Source of the DNA: Palsa-504 sp963767565
GTDB lineage: Bacteria > Actinomycetota > Actinomycetes > Streptosporangiales > Streptosporangiaceae
Direction: 5' to 3'
DNA: 64,000 nt
Assembly: GCA_963767565.1 (NCBI GenBank)
Contig: CAVYEG010000009.1
Location: forward strand, 1-64,000
In this document: positions 49,735-57,862 of the stretch, piece by piece
Layout of the letters: every line of letters starts with the position of its first letter
Numbering within the stretch: the stretch's first letter is position 1
Made by a program: the position numbers and the translations under genes
The notes under the pieces: model-generated
Told to the model about the DNA's origin: nothing
Database searches by the model: none
Seen by the model: only the letters and a program-made list of their open reading frames with translations

Positions 49735-50508
49735 ATGAGCGCCGATCCCACCCAGCCGGTTCCCGACTGGTGGCAGCAGGCCCAGCCGCCCCAGGGACCG
49801 CCGCCTCCGGTGGTCGCCCCGCGGCGCCGGCGCGGCCGGCGGCGCGCCTTGATCATCGTGATTGTGATCATCGTGGTGCTGGTGGTCGGCGACCGGGTAG
49901 CCGCCGCCTACACCGAGAACCAGTTTGCCAGCCAGTTCCAGTCGTCGCTTGACCTGTCGGGCAAGCCGCACGTGAACATCGCGGGTATCCCGTTCCTGAC
50001 CCAGCTGGCCGCCCGCGACTTCCACACGGTGACCATCACGGCCAGCAATGAGACCATTAACTCCAGCAGCGCCGGCTCCGGGCTGCTCGAGATCGCCAGC
50101 CTCAACGCCACGCTGCACGGATTCCACATCCACGGGCTCAACAGCGCGGAGATCGATCAGTTCAACGCCTCGGCCCTGATCACCTTCACGGCGCTGGCCA
50201 GCGTGGGCGGCATACCGCAGGGGATCACGCTGTCCGCCGACGGCCCGAACCAGATCAAGGCCACGGTGAGCCTCGGCCCGCTCAGTGAGACGGCCACGGC
50301 TCAGGTCACCAAGTCGGGGACCAACAAGATCAACATCCACATCGTCAACGCGGGCGGGATATCGTCTGACCTGCTCGGCAACCTGTCGGACTTCAGCGTC
50401 ACTATCCCGAAGCTCCCGCCCGGCGTGTCGATCCAGAGCGTCAGCGTCACCCAGCAGGGCCTCATGATCACGGCCACCGGGCAGAACACCACGCTCAGCC
50501 AGAGCTAG
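49735..50508 (+). CDS. DUF2993 (LmeA-like) membrane-anchored protein
   Basis: 257 residues. A Pro/Gln-rich N-terminus and a basic patch (RRRRGRRR) precede one transmembrane segment (ALIIVIVIIVVLVVGDRVAA). The outer domain has the DUF2993 pattern with VNIAGIPFLTQLAARDFHTV and two similar halves. LmeA of mycobacteria is a member and affects lipomannan elongation; other members have no known role. The gene diverges from the FHA-ABC gene. The 261-bp spacer between them holds promoters but nothing else I can name. Confidence 0.85.
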   Translation: MSADPTQPVPDWWQQAQPPQGPPPPVVAPRRRRGRRRALIIVIVIIVVLVVGDRVAAAYTENQFASQFQSSLDLSGKPHVNIAGIPFLTQLAARDFHTVTITASNETINSSSAGSGLLEIASLNATLHGFHIHGLNSAEIDQFNASALITFTALASVGGIPQGITLSADGPNQIKATVSLGPLSETATAQVTKSGTNKINIHIVNAGGISSDLLGNLSDFSVTIPKLPPGVSIQSVSVTQQGLMITATGQNTTLSQS

Positions 50509-50590
50509 CAGGCCGGCACCTGCGCCTGGTTCGAGGTCTGAGGCTGAGGCCGGGCCGGACCGGCCAGCGGCCGGGATAGGCTCACGGCTG

Positions 50591-51013
50591 ATGCCAGCAA
50601 CGTGTGTCTTCTGCGCCATCATCCGGGGCGAGCAGAAAGCAGAGATCATCCTCGAGACCGAACGGCTGATCGCGTTCCTCGACCACCGGCCGCTGTTCCG
50701 CGGCCATACCCTGCTACTGCCCAAACAGCATGTGGTCCTGCTCAGCGAGCTGCCCGCGGACCAGGTGCCCGAGTTCTTCGGCACGGCTCAGCGGCTCGAG
50801 CGCGGAGTCGAGGACGGTCTGGGCGCCGCGGGGTCGATGGTCCTCATCAACAACGTGGTCAGCCAGTCGGTGCCTCACCTGCACCTGCACGTGATCCCGC
50901 GGAACTTCAAGGACGGCCTGCGGTTCTGGCTCGGTCCCCGGCAGAAGTACGACGCCGGGCACCCGGCGGAGGCTTACGCGGAGAAGATCAGGGCGGCGCT
51001 CCCGGCGCCCTGA
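50591..51013 (+). CDS. HIT-family nucleotide hydrolase/transferase
   Basis: 140 residues. FCAIIRGEQKAEIILETERL at the start and the histidine triad SVPHLHLHVIPRNFKDGLRF near residue 100 define the family. HIT proteins cleave dinucleoside polyphosphates or adenylated amines. The Cys in TCVFCAII matches the Hint/PKCI-like zinc site only partly (CxxC present). It precedes the methyltransferase by 79 bp on the same strand; a shared transcript is possible but no joint function is evident. Confidence 0.9.
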   Translation: MPATCVFCAIIRGEQKAEIILETERLIAFLDHRPLFRGHTLLLPKQHVVLLSELPADQVPEFFGTAQRLERGVEDGLGAAGSMVLINNVVSQSVPHLHLHVIPRNFKDGLRFWLGPRQKYDAGHPAEAYAEKIRAALPAP

Positions 51014-51092
51014 ACCGCGCGCCGGCGTCCGGCGTTACGGTGGTGGAAGGCATCGCGTCACGCTGGAGCTCAGGAGAACCGGGAGAACCCCC

Positions 51093-51821
51093 ATGCCCGA
51101 CGACAATTCGGGTCCCAACCGCTTCGCGCGCGACCTGTTCGCTCCGTTGCCTGCCCGGTACGACCGCCTGGCTGAGCTACTGTCGTTCGGCCAGAACGGG
51201 CAGTGGCGGGCGGCCATGGTCGGCCGCGTCATCCCGGAAGACGGCGTGATCCTCGACGTCGCCTCCGGCACCGCAGGCGTCGCGCTCCAGCTCGCGGCGC
51301 GCAGCCGGGCCCGGGTGGTGGGCGTGGACCTGACCGAGGAGATGCTGCGCCAGGGACGGCGCCGGGTGGCGGCGGCCGGGATGGGCGACCGAGTCGAGCT
51401 GGTGGCCGGGCGGGCCGAGCAGCTGCCCTTCCCCGACGGCTACTTCGACGCGCTGACGTTCACCTATCTGCTGCGGTACGTGCAGGACCCGCAGGCCACC
51501 CTGACCGAACTGGCCCGGGTGCTCAAACCCGGCGGGACCATGGCCAGCCTGGAGTTCTGCGTGCCGGACGGGATGGTCTGGGGTCCGGCCTGGTGGGCGT
51601 ACACCAGGCTGGTGCTGCCAGCCGGGGGCCTGGCGCTGGGCGGCCAGGAGTGGTTCCGGGTGGGGCGCTTCCTGGGCCCGAACATCTCGGCTCACTACCG
51701 CCGTTACCCCGTCCCCTGGACCGTCGAGGCGTGGCAGAAGGCAGGCCTGGTCGACGTGGGCACCCGGATCATGAGCCTCGGCGGCGGCCTGGTCATGTGG
51801 GGCACGCGTGCCAACGCCTGA
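51093..51821 (+). CDS. MenG/UbiE-like class-I SAM methyltransferase
   Basis: 242 residues, ATG after GGAGAACCGGGAG. SAM motif I ILDVASGTAGVALQLA, then VVGVDLTEEMLRQGRRRV, and the UbiE-typical FPDGYFDALTFTYLLRYVQD and RVLKPGGTMASLEF. The N-terminus FAPLPARYDRLAELLSFGQN is also of the MenG kind. MenG methylates demethylmenaquinone. The overlapping next gene encodes a UbiA-like membrane protein, which makes a role in prenylated ring metabolism likely, but an additional paralogue for another prenyl compound is equally possible. Confidence 0.82.
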   Translation: MPDDNSGPNRFARDLFAPLPARYDRLAELLSFGQNGQWRAAMVGRVIPEDGVILDVASGTAGVALQLAARSRARVVGVDLTEEMLRQGRRRVAAAGMGDRVELVAGRAEQLPFPDGYFDALTFTYLLRYVQDPQATLTELARVLKPGGTMASLEFCVPDGMVWGPAWWAYTRLVLPAGGLALGGQEWFRVGRFLGPNISAHYRRYPVPWTVEAWQKAGLVDVGTRIMSLGGGLVMWGTRANA

Positions 51822-52563
51822 ACAGGGCGATGACGCGCCGGCCATCCGTCCGGCTTACTACGCGGCCCGCCCGGGCGCATGGCGGGACTGGTGGACCCTG
51901 CTGCATCCGCCGTATACGGCGTGGCACCTGTCCTACTGCGTCATCGGCGCCGCGCTCGCCCCGCAGGTGCAGGCCTGGCTGGTTGCCACCGTGCTGGCGT
52001 TCTTCCTGGCCGTGGGGCTGGCCGCGCATGCCCTGGACGAGCTGCGCGGACGGCCGCTGCAGACGAACATCCCCGGGCCGGCGCTGGTCGCGGCGGTGGC
52101 CGTAGGGCTGGCCGGCGCGCTGGCGCTGGGCGTAGCGGGCGTCTACCGGGTCGGCTGGACCCTGATCCCGTTCATGGTGGCCGGGCCCATCCTGGTCATC
52201 GCGTACAACGCGGAGCTGTTCGGCGGCGCGATGCATACCGACTTCGGATTCGCCGCCGCCTGGGGCGCGTTCCCGGTGCTGACCGCCTACGTGGCCCAGA
52301 CGGGCACGCTGGCCATCGCGCCGGTGCTGGCCGCGGCGGGCGCGTTCGCCCTGTCCGCGGCCCAGCGGCGGCTGAGCACCCCGGCCAGGAACATCAGGCG
52401 CCGGGCCCGGCGGGTGGAGGGCAGCATCACCTACGCCGACGGCCGGACCGTCCCGATCACCGCGGAGGAGCTGATCCGGCCGCTCGAGCTGAGCCTGCGG
52501 GCGGCCTCATGGGCCATCATCCTGCTCGCCGCCGCCCTGGCCGTGGCCCGGCTGAGCGGATAG
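51808..52563 (+). CDS. Polytopic membrane protein, possibly UbiA-like prenyltransferase
   Basis: 251 residues, GTG start 14 bp inside the methyltransferase gene. Six to seven helices. TLLHPPYTAWHLSYCVIGAA and FFLAVGLAAHALDELRGRPL recall the first UbiA helix and its Asp-rich loop (HALDE instead of NDxxD). VIAYNAELFGGAMHTDFGFA recalls the second motif (Y..K...GD). The Asp-rich motifs are degenerate, so it may have lost activity or use another donor. The tight overlap with a MenG-like gene supports a link to quinone metabolism. Assignment to UbiA is inference from pattern. Confidence 0.6.
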   Translation: MPTPEQGDDAPAIRPAYYAARPGAWRDWWTLLHPPYTAWHLSYCVIGAALAPQVQAWLVATVLAFFLAVGLAAHALDELRGRPLQTNIPGPALVAAVAVGLAGALALGVAGVYRVGWTLIPFMVAGPILVIAYNAELFGGAMHTDFGFAAAWGAFPVLTAYVAQTGTLAIAPVLAAAGAFALSAAQRRLSTPARNIRRRARRVEGSITYADGRTVPITAEELIRPLELSLRAASWAIILLAAALAVARLSG

Positions 52564-52576
52564 CCGCCGCGGCGCA

Positions 52577-52690
52577 GATCAGCCCCTGGGCCTCGTAGAA
52601 GTGCAGCGCGGAAACCGTCACGCCGCTGCGGGCGGCCAGCTGGCCCGCGGTGATCTCCCGCGCCGGCCCCGGGACCTGCGTCATTGGCAT
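52577..52690 (-). pseudogene. Truncated MerR/SoxR-family regulator
   Basis: From the ATG at 52690 (GAGGGT upstream) the minus strand reads EITAGQLAARSGVTVSALHF then YEAQGLI, the first helix-turn-helix of SoxR-type regulators. After GLI at 52577 the similarity ends and the frame runs into the 3' end of the membrane-protein gene. The rest of the wing, the dimer helix and the Fe-S cysteines are missing, so this is a remnant left by a deletion. Confidence 0.7.
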
Positions 52691-52868
52691 GACCCTCACG
52701 GTTACTTCGGTCTGTGTGGCCAGCCATATCCGCGCCCAAATTACATCATTCAGGTAGAAACACGGCTTTTCAGGATTAAGGTGAGTCATCGGAACTCCTG
52801 TCTGAACGTGCCGTCCGTGGCCCATAATTGACATGAGCGCAGCCAGCGATGCCATCAGGAGACAGCAC

Positions 52869-55199
52869 ATGACATCCGGCATGTCGGCGGAGGACACCGC
52901 TCTCGGGACCAGCGCTCCCGGCAACGGTGTCCCGCTCAACCGTGCCCCGGCACCGCGCAGCCCTGGGACCTCGGGCAATGGCACCGCCAAGCGGGACCGC
53001 GGGACCAAGGCCCAGCACGACTCTGACCAAGCCCGGACTGACCTGGGGGATGGTATCGCCGAAACCACGCAGGCGGCCGCCGGGAGTCTGAGCGCTTCTG
53101 GCCCGTTCCCGGTCCTGTCCTCATCGGTGCGCATGCTCATTCTTGGCATCGATTACGACGGCCGGATCGTGCAGCACGACAGAAACGCGACCGTCATTCT
53201 GGCCCGGCAGCCCGACGAGCTGCTCGGCGCTCAGCTGAGTGACCTGACGGTCAGCCCGGTCCAACCGAACTCGCACCCGGCCCGGCTCGGCGACGGCGTC
53301 ACCGCGGTCAGCGGGCTGCTCGAAGCGATCCGTTCCGATCGCGAGGGCAGCGCGATGCTGACCATCGGGACCCGCGACGGCCATCCGGCCGAGGCCGTGG
53401 TGACGGTCCACCCAATGCGCGCGGGCGGCACCAGCCTGGCCGCCCTGGCCATACTCCGCATTCCCGCGCCGGCCGCCGAGCGGTTCGTCGATCCCGCGGT
53501 CATGCGCAAGCAGATGCTCGACGACACCTTCACCCGGATCGGCGACACGCTCGACATCGACCACCTGGCCCGCGAGCTGATAGACGCGCTGGTCCCGCAC
53601 TTCTGCAACGCCGCCGACCTGCTGCTGCTGGAAAGCCTGATCGGCAACGACGAGCTGCCCGCCCACGGACCCGAGGGGTCGCTGCCGCTGCGGCGGATCG
53701 CGCTGTCCCACGACCAGAAGGATCCCTCGTGGGAGGCGGCCTTCCCCACCGGCGAGATCCTGCGCTACCCGGCCAGCACGCCGTACTACAACTGCATGGA
53801 TACGGCCAAGCCGGTCCTGGAGACCACGATCAGCAAGGCCCAGGCGGGAGAGATCGCCAAGGCGTGGCGGCGCAAGCCGGTGGGCAAGCTGCTGTCCGGC
53901 GCGTCCATGCTGATGCTGCCGCTGGTCGCGCGGGGGACCATGCTCGGGTTCTTCGCCTGCACCAGGCAGGAGGGGTTCCGGCGGTTCGACGCCTACGACA
54001 TCGAAGTCGGCATGGACTTCGCGGGCCGCGCTGCTGTGTTCATCGACAACGCCCGCCGCTACAGCCGGGAGCACGCTACCGCGCTGACCCTGCAGCGCAG
54101 CATGCTGCCGACCGGGCTGTCCGCGCCGTCTTCGGTCGAGGTCAGGCACCGCTACCTGCCCGGCAGCAAGCTCATAGAGGTCGGCGGCGACTGGTATGAG
54201 TCGATCGCGCTGCCGGGCGGCCGGGTCGCGCTCGTGGTGGGCGACGTGGCCGGCCACGGCGTGCGCGCCGCCGTCACCATGGGCCGGCTGCGGACCGCGA
54301 TTCACACCCTGGCCATGCTCGAGCTGCCGCCCGCCGAATCGCTGCAGCAGCTCGACGAGCTCATGCACACCCTGGGCGAGCGCGAACCGCACTTCGCGAC
54401 CTGCGCCTACGCGGTATACGACGCGGTCAGCGGCGAGTGCGAGGTGGCCGTGGCGGGGCACCTGCCGCCGCTGCTCGTGCATCCGGACGGCAGCAATGAG
54501 CTGCTTGACGTCCCGCCCGCGCCGCCGCTCGGCGTCGGCGACGGCGAGGTGGAGAGCCGCCAGTTCAAGATCGAGGACGGCAGCCTGTTCGTGCTGTACA
54601 CCGACGGCCTGGTGGAGAACAAGGGGCGCCCCATCGACGACGGGCTGGCCCGGCTGCGCGGCATCTTCGGGCCCGGCTCCCCCACCCGGCCGCTTGAGGA
54701 TCTGTGCAAGGCCACGCTGGACGGCGTGTACTCGGACCACCAGCGGGATGACATCGCCGTGCTCATCGCGCGGCTGCGGCGGCTGCCGGCCGAGAACTAC
54801 GCCTCGTGGACGTTCTCGCGAGAGCTGACCTCGGTGCGGGAGGCGCGCTCGGTGCTGGCCGAGCCGATGAAGCGGTGGGACCTGGAAGACTTGATCCCCA
54901 CCACCGAGCTGCTGGTGTCCGAGCTGGTGACCAACGCGATCAGGTACGCCGAGGGTGACGTCACGCTGCGCCTGGTCAACGAGCGGGCGCTGGTCTGCGA
55001 GGTGCTGGACAACTCGGCCGCGCTGCCCAGGCTGCGCCAGGCCAACAGCGACGACGAGAACGGCCGCGGCCTGCAGGTCGTCCGCCAGCTGTCCAGCCGC
55101 TGGGGGGCGCGTCGCACGCCGAGCGGGAAGGTCGTCTGGTGCGAGCAGCCGCTGCCGGGCGGCCCGGGCCCGGAAGCCGACTGGCAGTCGCTGCACTAA
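52869..55199 (+). CDS. PAS-GAF-SpoIIE phosphatase-HATPase signalling protein
   Basis: 776 residues from the ATG at 52869, preceded by AGGAGA; an ATG 12 codons earlier lacks a ribosome site. A Ser/Thr/Gly-rich N-terminus is followed by a PAS domain (GIDYDGRIVQHDRNATVILA), a GAF domain (about 215-395), a PP2C SpoIIE phosphatase with the metal Asp residues in EVGGDWYESIAL, VVGDVAGHGVRAAVTMGR and YTDGLVENKGR, and a C-terminal anti-sigma-like ATPase (LLVSELVTNAIRYAEGDVTL, ENGRGLQVVRQLSSRWGA). Such proteins combine kinase and phosphatase for an anti-sigma-factor antagonist, so they can switch a stress sigma factor alone. No antagonist gene lies next to it. It is probably cytoplasmic. Confidence 0.93.
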   Translation: MTSGMSAEDTALGTSAPGNGVPLNRAPAPRSPGTSGNGTAKRDRGTKAQHDSDQARTDLGDGIAETTQAAAGSLSASGPFPVLSSSVRMLILGIDYDGRIVQHDRNATVILARQPDELLGAQLSDLTVSPVQPNSHPARLGDGVTAVSGLLEAIRSDREGSAMLTIGTRDGHPAEAVVTVHPMRAGGTSLAALAILRIPAPAAERFVDPAVMRKQMLDDTFTRIGDTLDIDHLARELIDALVPHFCNAADLLLLESLIGNDELPAHGPEGSLPLRRIALSHDQKDPSWEAAFPTGEILRYPASTPYYNCMDTAKPVLETTISKAQAGEIAKAWRRKPVGKLLSGASMLMLPLVARGTMLGFFACTRQEGFRRFDAYDIEVGMDFAGRAAVFIDNARRYSREHATALTLQRSMLPTGLSAPSSVEVRHRYLPGSKLIEVGGDWYESIALPGGRVALVVGDVAGHGVRAAVTMGRLRTAIHTLAMLELPPAESLQQLDELMHTLGEREPHFATCAYAVYDAVSGECEVAVAGHLPPLLVHPDGSNELLDVPPAPPLGVGDGEVESRQFKIEDGSLFVLYTDGLVENKGRPIDDGLARLRGIFGPGSPTRPLEDLCKATLDGVYSDHQRDDIAVLIARLRRLPAENYASWTFSRELTSVREARSVLAEPMKRWDLEDLIPTTELLVSELVTNAIRYAEGDVTLRLVNERALVCEVLDNSAALPRLRQANSDDENGRGLQVVRQLSSRWGARRTPSGKVVWCEQPLPGGPGPEADWQSLH

Positions 55200-55220
55200 C
55201 TCCCGGGGGGCTGTGTTGGC

Positions 55221-55240
55221 CCGGGGGGGCGACCCCCCGG
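55221..55240 (+). terminator. GC-rich hairpin after the SpoIIE-type gene
   Basis: CCGGGGGG and CCCCCCGG form an 8-bp stem with a 4-base loop 22 bp after the stop codon. There is no T-run, as is common in high-G+C genomes. It also lies beyond the end of the convergent glmS gene, so it may serve both. Confidence 0.55.
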
Positions 55241-55399
55241 AGCCCCCCGAATGCGCTTCGCGCCCCGGCTGCGGTGGCCGCCGATAGGCCGGCCGCTCAT
55301 CCGGGCAGGCCCGGATTCGCTGGGCCGGCGGAGCTTTGCTCCATTGGGCCGTATTCGTGGGTAAAGGTCCGAAGATTGGTGAAATCGGGGTAAATGCGG

Positions 55400-57247
55400 T
55401 TATTCTACGGTGACGCTTTTGGCTAGGTTTCTTGGCTTGTCGATATCGCGGCCGAGTTTGGCCGCCACGTGATAAGCGAGGATCTGCAGGGGGACGTTGA
55501 GCAGCAGGGGGTCGAGCTCGGGCTCGCCGCGAGGGATCCGGATGACCGCGTCGGCCAGGGCGGCGGGCAGCTCGGCGCTGGTGACGGCGATGACCGGTCC
55601 GCCGCGGGCCTTGATCTGCTCGATGGTGGAGATGTTCTTCGGGAGCAGGTCGTCGGAGGGGACGACCACCACGCTCGGCATCGAGGAGTTGATCAGGGCC
55701 AGCGGCCCGTGCTTAAGCTCGGCGGCCTGGTAGGCCTCGGCGTGCACGTAGGAGACTTCCTTGAGCTTCTGGGCCCCCTCGCGGGCCACCGGCCAGCCGC
55801 GGACCCGGCCGATGAAGAACATGTGCTCGGCGGCGGCGAACCGGCGGGCTATCTCGGCGATCTCGTCCTCCCCGGCCAGGATCTGCTCGATCTGCGCGGG
55901 CAGCGCCCGCAGTCCGGCCACGATCCGCTGGCCCGAGGCGGCGGACAGGTCGCGGACCCGGCCCAGCAGCAGGGCGAGCATGGCGAACGAGGTCGCCATG
56001 TTGGTCAGGGCCTTGGTCGACGCGACCGCGATCTCCGGGCCCGCGTGCAGGAACACGCCGGTACCGCACTCGCGGCCGATCGCGCTGCCGACCACGTTCA
56101 CCGCGCCGATGACCTGGCCGCCCTTGCGGCGCAGTTCCTGGACCGCCATCAGGGTGTCCAGCGTCTCGCCGGACTGGCTGACGGCCACGTACAGCGTGTC
56201 GGGGTCCACGACCGGGTTGCGGTAGCGGAACTCAGACGCCGGCTCGGCGTCGGACGGGATGCGGGCCAGTTCCTCGACCAGGACGGCGCCCATCTGGCCC
56301 GCGTAGTAGGCCGAGCCGCAGCCCAGGAACTTCACCTGCCTGATCGACCGCAGCTGGCGCGCGTCCAGGTTGATCCCGCCCAGCCTGGCCGTGGAGAACC
56401 GGTCGTCGAGCCGGCCGCGCAGCGCGCGCCGCAGGGCCTCGGGCTGCTCGTGGATCTCCTTGCGCATGAAATCCTCGTACGAGCCGAGCTCGTAGTCGTC
56501 CGCCTCGGCCTCCACCGTGGTGGGCACCTTGCGGGCGCTGGCCGCGCGCCGGCCGGAATCATCCAGCGGCATGGTGCGGTAGTCGGCGGCGTGCACCGTG
56601 GCCACCTCGGCGTCGTCGAGGTAGACCACCTGCTTGGTGTAGCGCACCAGCGCGGCGACGTCGGAGGCCACGAACATCTCCGAGTCGCCGATGCCCAGCA
56701 CGATGGGGCTGCCGTTGCGGGCCACCACGAGCTCGTCCGGGTGCTTGATGTCCAGCACGACCAGGCCGTAGGTGCCTTCCACGTGACGCAGCACACGGCG
56801 GACCGCGTCCTCGAGGCTGACCGGGCGGCTGTCGTCGGCGACCTCGGCGGCGATCAGGTGGGCGAGCGCCTCGGTGTCGGTGTCGCTGACCAGCGTCACG
56901 CCCCGGCTGGTGAGGCCGTCCCGCAGCTGCTCGGCGTTCTCGATGATGCCGTTGTGCACCACCGCGATGCGTCCGGAGGCGTCGGTGTGCGGGTGGGCGT
57001 TCACCTCGTTCGGCTCACCGTGGGTGGCCCACCTGGTGTGGCCGATGCCGACCGTGGCCCTGGCCCGGTCGTTGACCCGTTCCCTGAGGTCCTGGACCCG
57101 GCCCGCGGTCTTCGTCACCTGCAGCTTGTTCCGGTAGATGACGGCCAGGCCGGCCGAGTCGTAGCCGCGGTACTCCAGGCTTCTCAGGCCCTCGAGCAGG
57201 ACGGGGATGGCATCCCGGCGGCCGATGTAGCCCACGATTCCGCACAT
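55400..57247 (-). CDS. glmS: Glutamine:fructose-6-phosphate aminotransferase (isomerising)
   Basis: 615 residues, ATG after TTAGGAAG. First committed step of UDP-GlcNAc and hence peptidoglycan synthesis. The N-terminal Ntn glutaminase has the nucleophile Cys2 (MCGIVGYIGRRDAIPVLLEG), GIGHTRWATHGEPNEVNAHP and VVHNGIIEN. Two SIS domains follow with VKFLGCGSAYYAGQMG, VAVSQSGETLDTLMA and the C-terminal NLAKSVTVE, where Lys closes the active site. All key residues are present. No ribozyme or leader element is evident upstream. A small hypothetical gene precedes it by 32 bp on the same strand. Confidence 0.96.
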   Translation of the reverse strand: MCGIVGYIGRRDAIPVLLEGLRSLEYRGYDSAGLAVIYRNKLQVTKTAGRVQDLRERVNDRARATVGIGHTRWATHGEPNEVNAHPHTDASGRIAVVHNGIIENAEQLRDGLTSRGVTLVSDTDTEALAHLIAAEVADDSRPVSLEDAVRRVLRHVEGTYGLVVLDIKHPDELVVARNGSPIVLGIGDSEMFVASDVAALVRYTKQVVYLDDAEVATVHAADYRTMPLDDSGRRAASARKVPTTVEAEADDYELGSYEDFMRKEIHEQPEALRRALRGRLDDRFSTARLGGINLDARQLRSIRQVKFLGCGSAYYAGQMGAVLVEELARIPSDAEPASEFRYRNPVVDPDTLYVAVSQSGETLDTLMAVQELRRKGGQVIGAVNVVGSAIGRECGTGVFLHAGPEIAVASTKALTNMATSFAMLALLLGRVRDLSAASGQRIVAGLRALPAQIEQILAGEDEIAEIARRFAAAEHMFFIGRVRGWPVAREGAQKLKEVSYVHAEAYQAAELKHGPLALINSSMPSVVVVPSDDLLPKNISTIEQIKARGGPVIAVTSAELPAALADAVIRIPRGEPELDPLLLNVPLQILAYHVAAKLGRDIDKPRNLAKSVTVE

Positions 57248-57279
57248 CTTCCTAACTCCCCTGTTCGGATGGCATCCGG

Positions 57280-57549
57280 TTACCCGTAGACCATGCGGCG
57301 GAGCTGCCGCTGCGACAGGCCCGGCGCGGCAAACCTGCGCTGACGGAGCTCGGCCGCGATCTCGGGCCAGATCTCGTCGTTCTTGCGCTGATGGTGCTGC
57401 AGTTCGGCGTGGCGCCGGCGGACGAACTCCTCGATCGTCTCGCTGAAGTACGTGGTGACGTCGGCGATGACCCGGACCGCGGTGGACGGCGGCAGGCCGG
57501 TGGAGGCGGCCAGGTTGCGCGCGAGGTCCTGGGGGAACGGGTCGGGCAT
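57280..57549 (-). CDS. Small hypothetical protein, probably co-transcribed with glmS
   Basis: 89 residues from the ATG at 57549 (MPDPFPQDLARNLAASTGLP) with GAAGGTG upstream. The sequence is helical and charged: VIADVTTYFSETIEEFVRRR, then RKNDEIWPEIAAELRQRRF. There is no membrane segment or signal. It ends 32 bp before glmS. I do not recognise the family. The position suggests a partner or regulator of amino-sugar synthesis, but nothing in the sequence proves it. Confidence 0.65.
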   Translation of the reverse strand: MPDPFPQDLARNLAASTGLPPSTAVRVIADVTTYFSETIEEFVRRRHAELQHHQRKNDEIWPEIAAELRQRRFAAPGLSQRQLRRMVYG

Positions 57550-57585
57550 GCCCACCTTCTTACGCACCAGAGACCGGATTAGGCA

Positions 57586-57615
57586 AATTTCCTGCCCGGT
57601 CCCGGGCAGAAAATT
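57586..57615 (-). terminator. Hairpin with A/T flanks
   Basis: CTGCCCG (57592-57598) pairs with CGGGCAG (57603-57609), loop GTCC, flanked by AAATTT on one side and AAAATT on the other. Both strands have a short T-run, so it can act as an intrinsic terminator for transcripts from the GGDEF gene. Confidence 0.6.
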
Positions 57616-57645
57616 GAATAATTAGCCGCCTGAACGTCGATCATA

Positions 57646-57669
57646 GCGCCCGGCGGGGCCGCCGGGCGC
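57646..57669 (-). terminator. Perfect 11-bp hairpin downstream of the GGDEF gene
   Basis: GCGCCCGGCGG and CCGCCGGGCGC are exact inverted arms separated by GG. It lies 194 bp after the GGDEF stop, upstream of the A/T-flanked hairpin. The two probably form a double stop before the glmS operon. Confidence 0.5.
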
Positions 57670-57712
57670 GGCAAATCGCCGCAGTCGTACGGATCCGGGC
57701 AGACCCGTCCGG

Positions 57713-57762
57713 CCCGGCGGGAGGGAGTCTGGATAGACCCGGCGGGAAGGACTCTGGATAGG
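57713..57762. repeat. 25-bp direct repeat, two adjacent copies
   Basis: CCCGGCGGGAGGGAGTCTGG (start 57713) recurs with two changes at 57738, including GTCTGGATAG versus CTCTGGATAG. It lies in the 313-bp spacer between the GGDEF gene and the small hypothetical gene; apart from two hairpins this spacer holds nothing else visible. Confidence 0.7.
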
Positions 57763-57862
57763 CACGTGCCGGCCCGGGCGGCGCCGGAGCTAACACCTGC
57801 CTCTGTTGTAACTCCGTGCACCACGGGTACCGAAAGGCGGCGGGGTGGGTAGGGCGGGACGG

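Noticed and set aside
49474..50784. Extension of the FHA-ABC frame upstream to 50784
   Set aside because: It would run antisense through the DUF2993 gene and into the HIT gene; ATG 49473 starts the FHA protein directly.
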